Source: Ophiocordyceps camponoti-saundersi (nom. inval.) (lineage: Eukaryota > Ascomycota > Sordariomycetes > Hypocreales > Ophiocordycipitaceae). Taken from it: a stretch of DNA of 11,076 nt. The stretch lies in assembly GCA_003339415.1 (NCBI GenBank), contig PDHQ01000692.1:1-11076 (forward strand), read 5' to 3'. Made by a program: the position numbers and the translations under genes. Shown piece by piece: positions 1 through 8,151 of the stretch. Position 1 is the stretch's first letter. Every line of letters starts with the position of its first letter. The notes beneath the pieces are model-generated. The model did not search any database and was not told the DNA's origin. It saw only the letters and a program-made list of their open reading frames with translations.

Positions 1-700
1 TTTATAGCGGTAGAAGGTAGTAACGTTAGCAAAAGTACATTTCCTAGTATTTCTAAAAGCTAGTGTAGGGTTTTATACTCTTCCTTCTTAGAAATAAGTA
101 GAAAAAACGCCCTATTTACTTAAAATAGAAAGGCTTACTTTTTCCTAACTTATAACTTTTTAAAGATTTTATATATAAATTTTTATAAAATATAAATAAT
201 TATAAAGTACTTAAAATAATTAAAAAGGCTTATTTTCCTAAGTAAATACTTATAATATTTAAAATATAATATTTTTATTTTTTTTAAAAAAATAGATAAA
301 ATAGTTTTAAAAAATATTAAAAAAGATAGAATTATTTAAATAAGTTATAAGTATTTTTAAAACTTAGGATTCTTATAATAATAAAAAAATTATAATTAAT
401 TATAATATTTTTATAAAAGTATACTTTTTTAAATAATTAAAAATAATATTATAAAAAATAATTAAAATATTTTTTTAAAGTTTATATAATAGAAAAATAA
501 TATAGTATTTTTTTCCTATTTTTTCTTATTTATAAGCTTATTAATTAGTAAGATAATAAAATTATTACTTTTTATATAAAGCTTTACTAAGATTTTATAA
601 GGAGAAAAGAAACTTAGTTTTTTAAAAAGTAAAAAAAAAACGTTTTATTTTATTTCTAGCTTATTAAAATAACTATATAATAATAATAATAATATTTATA
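1..700. other. AT-rich non-coding stretch, RIP-altered
   Basis: No frame stays open long enough to suggest a gene on either strand. The stretch is dominated by TA, AA and TT steps, with almost no TG or CA after about position 70. Two similar segments occur near 122-160 and 211-255, both containing AAGGCTTA followed by TTTTCCTAA and ACTTATAA-like text, so part of the region is an old internal repeat. An imperfect inverted repeat is listed separately. A short TAA-triplet run lies near 677-694. It is probably decayed transposon or intergenic DNA. Confidence 0.6.
237..368. repeat. Imperfect inverted repeat, 19/24-nt arms
   Basis: The left arm (237-255) reads CCTAAGTAAATACTTATAA. The right arm (345-368) is its reverse complement apart from about five extra bases in the A/T run. 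The arms are about 90 bp apart and the spacer is almost pure A/T. It may be the ends of a small decayed inverted-repeat element, or a chance product of very low-complexity sequence. The shared CCTAAG/CTTAGG ends make pure chance less likely. Confidence 0.45.
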
Positions 701-1340
701 TACTAGTATGCTTAATATAGCTTAGAACTATCCTATATATATTCTAAAAGCGGGAAAAACCGGAGAACTTAAAATAAAACCCTCCCCTTAAGCGTTACCT
801 TAGCTTAAGGCCGGACTAGGTCTATACCTAGCACTCTATATTTTAAGTAAGTTTAATAATAATAAATAATTATAAAGCTAATATTTCCTCCGAAGCGGAG
901 TCCGCGGTAGTAAGAGTACGCGTAGTCTAAGTCCGGTACGGAGTCTATATAGCTACTTATCTTCCTAAGCGTTATTATTACTATAAACTAAATCTCCGCG
1001 CTTAATTATAATATTCTAAATAATCTATTTAATTAAAGCTTTATTAATATAATTAAAAAATATATAAAAATTTTACTAGCTTATAATAAACTTTATAATA
1101 GCTAATTTTAAAAAGCGGCCTAATTATTATAGCGGAGCTATAAATAAGTTCGGAGAGGGGGTTAGAGGCGGAGCTATTATATTCGCTTTTTAGCGTTTCC
1201 GCCCTAGCTACTATTAAACTCTAGTTAGCGCTAAAAGGGGAGAAGGGGCGGTATATACGAAATTCTAATTCGTAAACCTTTAAAGTTAAGAAATATAAAT
1301 ATCCTTCGCCCGGTCCTACGCTGCTCTTATCTTAAAGTAA
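700..1340. other. GC-richer mosaic block, no assignable gene
   Basis: This block has more C and G than its flanks, mostly as CG, CC and GG, the contexts RIP spares. It contains small inverted repeats such as CTAGGT-CTAT-ACCTAG (about 817-832) and the odd palindrome GCGGAGTCCGC (895-905). On the minus strand, about 1130-1264 reads as a frame whose few stops are runs of TAA/TAG, as decayed Gln codons would give, with a Pro/Ser/Leu-rich character. It is too short and featureless to name. The block may be a repeat edge or a decayed leader. Confidence 0.35.
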
Positions 1341-1354
1341 AGTTAACTTTACTT
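1335..1354. repeat. 20-bp perfect palindrome
   Basis: The half-site AAGTAAAGTT is followed directly by its reverse complement AACTTTACTT, with no spacer. Its role is unknown. In such AT-rich DNA a perfect 20-bp palindrome is uncommon but not impossible by chance. It sits at the junction between the GC-richer block and the AT-rich stretch that follows. Confidence 0.6.
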
Positions 1355-1359
1355 AAAAT

Positions 1360-2090
1360 AAATCTCTTAATAAAAAGGGTAATAGTATAGTTTTTTTCTA
1401 TATATTATAAAATAAGCTAACTTACCCTCCGCGTATAAAAAGGTAAAATATTAGCTATATTATAGCTTCGCTATATAATATTTAGTAATATATCTAAGCT
1501 AGTAATACTTAAAATATTATTAAAATTAAACTTTTAGCTTATAAAATTTTATATTAAAAATCTTTACTTATATTACTATACCCTTATTATAAATTTAGTT
1601 TACGTTTATTACGCTATTAATAATAACTATAAGGGAACTTTATTAAGTTCTTAAATAATATTTTTTTATATATAATTATATTATTAAAATTTTATTTAAT
1701 AACTTAATTTTTTTCTAAAAAGCTTTTTTTTTATTTTATTATAAAGCTTACGCTAATACCTTTTTTATAATAAAAGTATAATTTTTATTAATTAAGCGTG
1801 CCTTTTCTTTAAAAATAATATAAAGTTATTTTAAATTAAACCGGAGCTTATAGATAATATCTTAGAATATTATTATAATATTACTACTAAGTAATTTCCT
1901 TATAATAAAAGCTTAGCCTTACTTATAAAGTTTATAATTAATATTTATTATAATTATTTTAAAGCTTTAAATTTAAAATAAAATAATAATAAAATTAAAA
2001 TAAATTATAAGCTAACGCTTATATTACCTAAAAACTTATTTTTTAATAGTTTTCTCTAATACTTTAGCTATAATTATAGCTTATATTAAA
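1360..2090. other. AT-rich stretch without recognisable gene
   Basis: Dense TAA and TAG triplets occur in all frames on both strands. I see no protein motif, RNA gene or tandem array. TG and CA are practically absent, so this is RIP-saturated DNA of unknown origin. It could be the upstream part of whatever left the reading-frame relic that begins near 2094. Confidence 0.45.
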
Positions 2091-2093
2091 AAA

Positions 2094-2318
2094 GTTCCGC
2101 TTCCCCTAAAGCTATAAAAAAAAGAGGAAATTATAGCCGTAATAGCTAAGGAAATATTTCTAATTAATAAAGTTAGAGTAGGGGGGGCGCCTCCCTAGAC
2201 CCTCTTAAACTCTATTACTTATTCGATAATTACCTATATAGAGACTAAGGCGTCCCCCGAAATAATCTTACTAATATTCGCCTTAGCTTCTAATAAGGTA
2301 AAAGGTACGGTAAACTTT
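2094..2318 (+). pseudogene. Unassigned reading-frame relic
   Basis: The frame starting at 2094 runs about 75 codons to the TAA at 2319. It has only two internal stops, one TAA early and one TAG in the middle, both of types RIP makes from Gln or Trp codons. The predicted peptide begins with a Pro/Leu and Lys/Glu-rich part, has a Val-Arg-Val-Gly-Gly-Ala-Pro-Pro stretch near 2184-2207, and ends with Ala-Ser-Asn-Lys-Val-Lys-Gly near 2286-2306. I do not recognise a family. It lies upstream of the LINE in the same orientation, so a LINE ORF1 (Gag-like) remnant is possible but unproven. The neighbouring frame at 2322-2475 is more broken. Random openness in a GC-richer patch is the main alternative. 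Confidence 0.3.
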
Positions 2319-2401
2319 TAAGTTTAAATTTACTATAATTTAGAGTAGAGCTATATTTTAGGTAAAAAATTTTCACGGTTACGATTAACTTATATAATAT
2401 T

Positions 2402-2475
2402 ACCCTCCCCCCTAGAGTTACTCTAAGCGCGGCTTAAGGCTATCGCCGCGGGGTAACGGAAAGAGCGGAGTCCGC
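2402..2475. repeat. Diverged second copy of the 779-905 GC-rich block
   Basis: Three short anchors occur in the same order in both places: ACCCTCCCC at 779 and 2402, GCTTAAGGC at 803 and 2432, and AGCGGAGTCCGC at 894 and 2464. The last contains an 11-bp odd palindrome. Spacing between anchors differs, most in the last interval, so the copies have lost or gained sequence. This suggests two members of one repeat family about 1.6 kb apart rather than chance, but the shared parts are short. Confidence 0.35.
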
Positions 2476-2559
2476 TATTAATATAAGAATAAGAGGTTTA
2501 TATCCGTATCGCTATAAGCGCGGGATCCGTAAAATATATAAAAGTTAATATAAAATAAC

Positions 2560-3134
2560 TATAATATTAAGATTTTTATATAATATTCTCTTTATAGTAA
2601 AGTTTCTTATATAATTTATTTTATATTTTTATTTTTTATATTTATAAGTTAATTTAAATATTAGTATTTTAAGAGTTTTATATAAGGTAGGAAGTTTAAG
2701 TATTTTTTAAAAATATTATATAAATATTTTAAAATATAATAAAATAATAAATATAAATTAGATAAGGCTTATTTTATTATATATAGAATATAACTTATTA
2801 TAGCTCTTTTTAAGCTTTATATAATACTGTTAATTTATATAAGGGAAATTTACTAATATTTTTATATCTCTTTATATAATTTTTTTAAAATTAAGAAAAA
2901 AATATTAAAAAACTAAGAAAAACTATATTATACTTATAGCTTACTAATTAACTTATAAAAGTTTTTTATTTATATCTTTATTTATTTTATAGTTTTTTTA
3001 CTATACTTTTTCTTACTTTATAATATTAATTTCTTTTTTAAAATTCGTAGTTTCTTATTTTCTTAGCTTTTATAAGCATTATTTATTATTCTTAATTAGA
3101 AAAATTATATAAATCTATTTTTAGAAAAAATTAT
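2560..3134. other. Extremely AT-rich spacer upstream of LINE relic
   Basis: This is the most AT-rich long stretch in the window, with almost no C or G apart from scattered AGCTT and GGCTTA motifs. An endonuclease domain would be expected upstream of a LINE reverse transcriptase, but no frame here gives a recognisable peptide. Either the LINE is 5'-truncated or different DNA has replaced its 5' half. TAAGGTAGG near 2684-2692 resembles the reverse complement of CCTGCCTTA at 3263-3271, allowing one RIP change, so 2684-3271 could be one small AT-rich inverted-repeat element. That is speculative. Confidence 0.4.
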
Positions 3135-3266
3135 AAAAAATCATAAATGATTTTTTTAAAAAAATTACTTATAATATAATTTTTTTTCTGTGATTTAAAT
3201 CACGGAAAAAAAAAATCACGAAAAATCACTTATATAATTACTTATAAGTGATTTTTTTCTAACCCT
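3135..3266. mobile_element. Inverted-repeat cluster with surviving TG/CA (MITE-like)
   Basis: There are three inverted repeats in a row. At 3135-3156, AAAAAATCAT and its complement flank AA. At 3180-3213 there is a 34-bp palindrome centred on GTGATTTAAATCAC (3190-3203), with one mismatch (T3189/G3204) that a single C:G to T:A change explains. At 3221-3256, 14-bp arms AAAAATCACTTATA flank an 8-nt loop. The motif AAATCAC recurs at 3197, 3213 and 3223, and AATTACTTATA recurs at 3163 and 3236. I count nine TG/CA sites here, against a few dozen in the remaining 10.9 kb. It could be a miniature inverted-repeat transposon, one terminus of a larger DNA element, or a sequence selected as a foldback. 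No target-site duplication is certain. Confidence 0.5.
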
Positions 3267-3274
3267 GCCTTACG

Positions 3275-5650
3275 GTATAAAATTAATAAAACTAAGTAAT
3301 AGCTATTATTATAGCGGTTATAAAAAAAGCCTAGCGTTATTAGTATACTAATTTTACTAACTCTTATTAATAAGATTACTAAAAAGTAATAAAGGTATAA
3401 AAGTTAATAATTAGCGCGGTATATTATAGCGCTTAGCGCGATTTTCTAAATAATATCTTAGTAAAATTATTAACTTTTTAGATTATAAAATATTAAGCCT
3501 AGCTATAAAGCTAGGCCGCGCTTAAGCTAATATATATCCTTATATTTTAGAAATACTTAGAGTTAATATTAGCGATTACCTTTTCTAATAAGGTAACCTT
3601 ACTTAGCTAATAATTTTTCCTAGCTTTTACCGATTTAGCCCCTTTACTTACCTTAAATAATCCCTTCCCTCTTTTTTATATTAAGTATACTATTATTATT
3701 AAAAACGTTTACTTTACCCTTTTCTTAATTATTTCTTAGAAATTTGCTAGCCTTTATAAGATTTTAGTTAGGTTTTTAAAAAGATATAAACCCCCCTTTA
3801 TTTAAGTCTTCTAAAAAATCTTCTAAAGCTATATTAATAATAGTTATTTCTTATTACGATTTAAAATCTTTAATATTATAGTTATCTATAAAGTAAGTAA
3901 ATTACTAGCTATATATTATACCCCTAGTAAGTATAAGCTAATTTTACTCCTTAATATAATAGGAAAGGTTTTAAAAATAATTATAGCTAGGAAAATTATA
4001 TTAGTAATAAAGGAGGCTTAGATTTTCTCTAATAGCTAAATAGGTAATAAACTATAGCGCTTTACTAATATAGCGGTCCTTATACTTACCGAAATAATTA
4101 AGATAATTTAAAATTAAAATAATACCGCCTCGCTCCTTTTACTAAACCTTACTAGGGCCTTTAACTATATCTCTTATAATAAGTTAATTATTATTATAAA
4201 CTACCTAAGCTTCCTTAAATAAGTTATAGCATTTATCTAATTATACTTTATAAACTATACCTTAAAACTTAAGTTTAATTATAAACTTAGCGATATTTTC
4301 TTAATTTAATAAAAGGTCCCCTAAAAATCCTTAATATTACTAGTCCTCTTCCTTTTATATATATCCTCGCTATATTAACGCTTAAACTTAATATTAAGTT
4401 TTCTTATAATAAGGTTTATAAATAATATTAATATTTTTAGTATTAGATATAATAAGGCTTAAGTATTACTTTAACTTAAGTATATATAGCGAATTTATAA
4501 ATAATAAGCTTTAAAATATAAAATAACTTTTTAGCTAGCTAAAAGTAAGTTAATATATTTTATAAAGGTAAAAATAGCGAATATGACTAAGCTATAGCTT
4601 AGAGCTATAATAGTATAACTAATATAAGAGGCGCGACTCCTAAAAGTCTAGTTATACTATAAGCTATATTAAAAATCTTACTTTTTAAAACTTACCGCTA
4701 AGCTTAAGCGCTAATACCTAGCCCTTATTAGGATTATAATATTAATATAAGGCTATACCTTATTAAAAGTAAGAGAAATTTATATTTAAGCTATTAAATT
4801 AGCTATTATATTTAATATAACTTAGTTCGCCTTATTTATATAGCTATAGGGGATATTATATAGCCTTATTATAAAGGCCCTAGCTATAAAGTAATCTAAG
4901 TACCTCTAAGTTATTACTAAGGCTTATAAGGCTACCTTTATTTATTATATTAAAGCTAAGGCCTTTATTTTACCTTTTAACTTTTATCTTACTTATTATA
5001 TAGTTTATATTTATTACTGCTTATAATATATTAAAATAATAAACTTTATCTATATTATAGTAAAAAAAGTAGCTAAGTAAATATATTATAAATATAAAGG
5101 ACGCCCTTACTAAAGGAGATATTAAGTATTATAAAACTTAGAAAAATTCTATATAATATAAACTAGCCTTAAGCTAGCGGTAAGATATAAGTAATATTAC
5201 TTTAATATTTAACTTTCTAATAAATAGCTCCTCCGCTAATATTTTAAGAAGGGAAGGTTAAAGAAATATAAGTAATTATATAACTACTTTATAAATAAGC
5301 TATTATAACTTAAAGCTAGCTCTACTTTTTATATATATAAGAGACTTTTTAAGTTTATTAATATAATATTTATATAGCTTAAGATTAGATATATTAAACT
5401 TAATTTATTTCTCTAAACTTATAAGGTACTTAAGGTAATATTAAAGTAATACCCTTATAATAGCGGCGATAAAATAATCCTTTATATTTTTATTAATTAT
5501 ATTTTTACTTATAGAAATAACCCCCTTTTTAACGCTAACTAGTATTTAATATAAAATTAATAAGACCTTACTAAGGCGCTTAATAATTTATAATTTATAG
5601 CGCGATTTATATATTAGTTCCTTTTACTAAAAAGGCTTTATTAATTTAAC
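3275..5650 (+). pseudogene. RIP-inactivated LINE ORF2 (Tad1/R1-like reverse transcriptase), 5'-truncated
   Basis: One frame (codons starting at 3899, 3962, 4415, 5450) gives LINE ORF2 text throughout, broken by many TAA/TAG codons where Gln or Trp is expected. A pre-RT linker with Asp-Lys-Val-like and Phe-Phe motifs lies near 3560-3640. The RT N-terminal block follows: Lys-rich KxxK, a YRPI-like SKYKLI, then LLNIIGKVL at about 3929-3973. The palm box LNLTRAFNYIS lies at 4142-4174, with Asn where catalytic Asp belongs. The metal-binding F-x-D-D box reads FINNIN (4415-4432), so both Asp are lost. The connecting domain shows an ITKAYKAT block near 4910. The C-terminal CCHC motif (5450-5500) keeps its CxC...HxxxxC spacing, but all four ligands are now Tyr. 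The frame ends at TAA 5642 or soon after. No endonuclease domain is visible upstream. About 790 codons remain without a frameshift, so decay was by point mutation. It is non-functional. Confidence 0.85.
5450..5500 (+). other. LINE C-terminal CCHC motif, all ligands converted to Tyr
   Basis: In the ORF2 frame the residues read Y-P-Y, nine residues, then Y-x4-Y. The family motif is C-x-C, a spacer, then H-x4-C, following a conserved T-G-H-like and aromatic stretch. TGC/TGT becomes TAC/TAT and CAT becomes TAT when a TG or CA site is hit, so every ligand change is the one RIP predicts. This motif closes the ORF2 proteins of fungal Tad1-type LINEs and helps fix the element type. Confidence 0.7.
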
Positions 5651-5809
5651 CTTATATTATTATTTTATAAGAAAAGAGAGAATAGGGATACTAACCCTAG
5701 CGTAAACGCGTAATAGTTATTATATAATAATATACTTATATTTTTTACTTTACTAACCGCTTACTTAGCTCTAAGTCTTAATTACCTTAACTATATATAA
5801 AAAACTAAT

Positions 5810-6244
5810 TTAACCGCGTAAAGCGCGGGAATATCCGTAACTATTATAGCCGTAGCCGCGGCTATAGCTATATCTATATCCTTGCTTAGATTTATAACTT
5901 AAAATAGGAGTTACTAGCTTTTATTATTCTTTACTAAATACGATATAATTACTAGCTAATATTATAAAATTTTTATTATTAGAATACTTATTAATAAGAT
6001 TATTTTAAATAAAATTAGAAGTCTCTTTATAAAAAGGCAGCTTAGTAATATTATAAACGCTTATAGCGCTTTTAATAATAGTAAGAGCTTTTTTTATAAT
6101 AAGAGTAAGAGTAATATTAAGTATAATAAACTTATTAGCTTCTAACTCTAACTTAAACTTAATAAATATTAAAGCGGAAAAAGTTCTAATTATAAGCGGA
6201 GGAGTAGTAAAAATAAAAAGGCGGTTATAAGGTAAAGGAGTCCC
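5810..6244 (-). pseudogene. Unassigned open frame on minus strand
   Basis: Reading leftward from 6244, about 79 codons are open before the first TAA (at 6005-6007). The frame then continues with only a pair of TAA codons (Gln-type) to a terminal TAA at 5810-5812, about 145 codons in all. The first part is Leu/Thr/Phe-rich. The middle has Lys/Glu-Leu-Glu and a Tyr-Asn-Ile-Thr-Lys-Leu-Pro stretch loosely like the N-terminal helix-turn-helix regions of fungal transposases. The C-terminal end (about 5822-5890) is rich in Gly, Tyr, Ser and Arg; many of the Tyr could be former His. I cannot assign a family. A short open frame in such AT-rich DNA is unusual, but it may be a chance survivor or one domain of a decayed DNA transposon. 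No start Met is visible. Confidence 0.3.
5851..5862. repeat. GC-rich 12-bp palindrome
   Basis: TAGCCGCGGCTA is a perfect palindrome inside a run of TAGCCG and CTATAG repeats (about 5846-5880). CG steps survive here because RIP favours CA. It falls within the Gly/Tyr/Arg-rich end of the minus-strand frame, so it may simply reflect repeated codons. Confidence 0.5.
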
Positions 6245-6375
6245 TTATAAAGCTACCTTATTCTTAGCCGCGTAGTAAATATAGCGTAATTTATTTATCG
6301 CCTAGTTATAAAAGTTAATTAACTATATATAAAAAATACGCTATTTTTAAATTTATACTATAATAGCTATAATAA

Positions 6376-6454
6376 GTTAGTTAATATTAGTTAATCTTAG
6401 TTAATATTAGTTAATATTAGTTAATATTAGTTAATATTAGTTAATATTAGTTAA
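6376..6454 (+). repeat. 10-bp tandem repeat, about 8 copies
   Basis: The unit TTAATATTAG occurs seven times in register from 6381 to 6450, with partial units on both sides (GTTAG at 6376 and TTAA at 6451). One unit (6391-6400) has C in place of A. All other full copies are identical. The array lies about 730 bp beyond the end of the LINE frame in an otherwise unassigned region. It could be an independent minisatellite or part of the 3' tail of an element. Confidence 0.9.
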
Positions 6455-7140
6455 ACTCTTAGTTACTTTAAAAATAAAATCTTCGCTAAAAGTAGGAGGT
6501 AGTAAGCTTTAAAGCGGTACGCGGCTAGCGGCCGCTTAAATAATTCGATTAGCGTGAAAGCTATTATAACGCGTAATAGCGTAAGTTTCCTTAACGCGCT
6601 AAATAATATTTTTCTATTACCCTTATTAGTATAAAACTTACCTTAAACTTACTATAACTCCGATTTTAACTTACTAATTAAAAGTTATAATTAAAGCTTA
6701 GCTTATAAGCTATCTTAATTATAACGCGAATAGCTTTTATTATAGCGGAATTAGTAATTAGCTTATACTTAATATAATTATTTACGTATTTTATATAAAA
6801 TATATTAAGCTAGTTTACTTTAACTATTAGTAGGTTCGGGCGCGTATTAAGGCTAAATATTTACTATACTATATTTAGTAAAAATCTTTAAAGCTTATAA
6901 GCGTATTAATATAACTAGAGTAAGATATATTATAAGAGTAATCTCTTTTAATAGGTATTTTACTTCCGGTATAAATTAGCTATAAATAATATACGCACTT
7001 ATAAGAATTACTTATATAATTAATTTTATTAAAATTACTAATTTAATAATAGCTTACTTACGCTAGTAAAGGTAACCCCCCCTCTCTTATATACCTTTAA
7101 GCTTTAAGTTACTAATTTATAAAAATAACTTCCTAATTAA
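6455..7140. other. Unassigned mosaic region with GC-rich core
   Basis: Between 6480 and 6610 the sequence is richer in CG and holds an inverted AAGCGG...CCGCTT pair around GCGGCCGC (about 6511-6536). In this patch one frame on each strand is open for 40 or more codons, which GC content alone can give, so I do not call a gene. From 6610 on, stops are frequent in all frames. TG/CA are nearly absent. The region may be the body of a decayed element, but I see no transposase, integrase or RT motif. Confidence 0.4.
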
Positions 7141-7173
7141 GAAAGCTTCCTAAATAGGAAAGCTTTATAAAGA

Positions 7174-7195
7174 GGTATATACTTAAGTATATACC
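7174..7195. repeat. 22-bp perfect palindrome of GGTATATAC half-sites
   Basis: GGTATATACTT is followed directly by its reverse complement. The same GGTATATA(C) core recurs at 7208, 7238 and 7261 in direct orientation. RIP acts on both strands, so an ancestral palindrome containing TG/CA could have been converted symmetrically. Possibly an operator-like site in an LTR U3, but no function is shown. Confidence 0.65.
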
Positions 7196-7271
7196 GTATA
7201 TATAAGGGGTATATAGCTACGTATTAAGAGGTTAAGAGGTATATACTAAGGCCTTAAAAGGGTATATACTA

Positions 7272-7283
7272 GCTTATATAAGC
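7272..7283 (+). promoter_or_regulatory. TATA-like element of LTR region A
   Basis: GCTTATATAAGC is a TATA-box-like palindrome placed between the GGTATATAC repeats and the pyrimidine tract, as expected for a retrotransposon U3/R junction. TATA-like text is abundant in this window, so only its position supports the call. Confidence 0.25.
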
Positions 7284-7499
7284 AATATATACTACTACTC
7301 TTTTTATCTTTCCTTATCTTATCTTTCTTTCCTTATCTTTCCTTATATTATATAGTATAATTATAGCTAACGGCTACTTCCTTTATACGCGTTACGTATT
7401 TTACTTTGCCCTAAGCTGGCCGCGGTCCTACCGCGCTATAAGGGGTTTTACCTCTTATAGAAGGGTTTTTCCTACCTAATATATTATTAAGGTTCTAGC

Positions 7500-8112
7500 A
7501 GCTTTTATAGCTACTAGCGTAATAATATAATAATAAACTTTTAAAAATAGTATAAGTTAGCTTAAAGTTATTTTTATTATATATTATTAGCTACTTTTAA
7601 ACTTTACTTTACTTTACTTTATTTTATACTTACTTAAAAGCTATTTAATTATCCTTTTTTATTAATATATTTAACTACTTTTATAGCTATTATATATAAC
7701 TTATTTAAATAAACTTATAACCTTAATTAGCTTTTAAGCTTTAACCCCGCTTTTAACTCCGCTTTTAGCTTTACTTATTTTTTAATATTTATATTAAGCT
7801 TTTATATAATTATAATAATTAGCCGAATAAGAGCTTATACGCTTTATTAGCTTTATATATAGTTATATAATATAATATTATTTACCTTATTATTTTTAAT
7901 ATAAGACTTTATATTTAGCTAGTTAAGCTATATATATAATATAAGAGAGGTTATAAAGCTTTCCGCGGATAATTTTAAATATTATAATATTATTATTTTA
8001 TTAGCGCGCGGCTATATAATTATTATTATTATTTTTTTATTATAAGGAATAAAAGAAAAAGCTAAAAAAGAGGGTTAGAAATATACCTTTTTTTAAAAAT
8101 AAAAAAAAAAAT
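7500..8112. other. AT-rich interval between the two LTR-like regions
   Basis: No frame is open. Small repeats include (ACTTT)4 at 7601-7620, two CCGCTTTTA copies near 7746-7767 and an ATT-triplet run near 8017-8031. It could be the deleted interior of a non-autonomous LTR element or the distal U3 of the second LTR. Nothing recognisable is encoded. Confidence 0.4.
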
Positions 8113-8151
8113 AAAAAAAGGAAAGGAAAAGGGAGGTAAAAAAGAAAAAGA
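8113..8151 (+). other. Polypurine tract
   Basis: There is an uninterrupted 24-nt purine run (8113-8136), one T, then 14 more purines to 8151. The flanking DNA also has A-rich purine stretches (8050-8112). Polypurine tracts prime plus-strand synthesis just upstream of a 3' LTR, so this could mark the start of a 3' LTR at about 8152. It could equally be a purine-rich part of a U3. RIP leaves A/G runs largely untouched, so such runs survive well. Confidence 0.3.

Larger units (their letters stand above)
7160..7500 (+). repeat. LTR-like region A (relic of an LTR retrotransposon end)
   Basis: In order: five GGTATATAC-type copies (7174, inverted at 7187, 7208, 7238, 7261), a TATA-like palindrome GCTTATATAAGC (7272-7283), a pyrimidine-rich tract with TCTTTCCTTAT repeats (about 7291-7348), a GC-richer stretch (7395-7440), then AAGGGGTTTTACCT (7440-7453) and CTACCTAATATATTAT (7472-7487). 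This order of reiterated U3 motifs, TATA and a GGGTTTT-rich R/U5-like end resembles an LTR retrotransposon leader. A related R/U5-like segment lies 1.03 kb downstream, just before the Copia Gag relic. LTR ends are not certain because TG...CA ends would be RIP-mutated. Confidence 0.4.

Noticed and set aside
677..694. Short TAA-triplet run as a meaningful microsatellite
   Set aside because: Only about six units, and such runs are expected often at this AT content.
3190..3203. GTGATTTAAATCAC as a bacterial-type operator
   Set aside because: The context is fungal repeat DNA with several related inverted repeats, so a transposon foldback is a simpler reading.
4163..4432. Active reverse transcriptase using Asn in place of Asp
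   Set aside because: The frame carries many stops, and both metal-binding positions are changed along with the zinc motif. It is a relic, not a variant enzyme.
6381..6450. Telomeric or subtelomeric repeat
   Set aside because: The unit is 10 bp without a G-run; it is not TTAGGG or a RIP product of it. The array is short and internal.
6480..6650. Open frames on both strands around the GCGGCCGC patch
   Set aside because: Openness on both strands at once follows from the higher GC content of the patch. No motif or codon pattern favours either strand.
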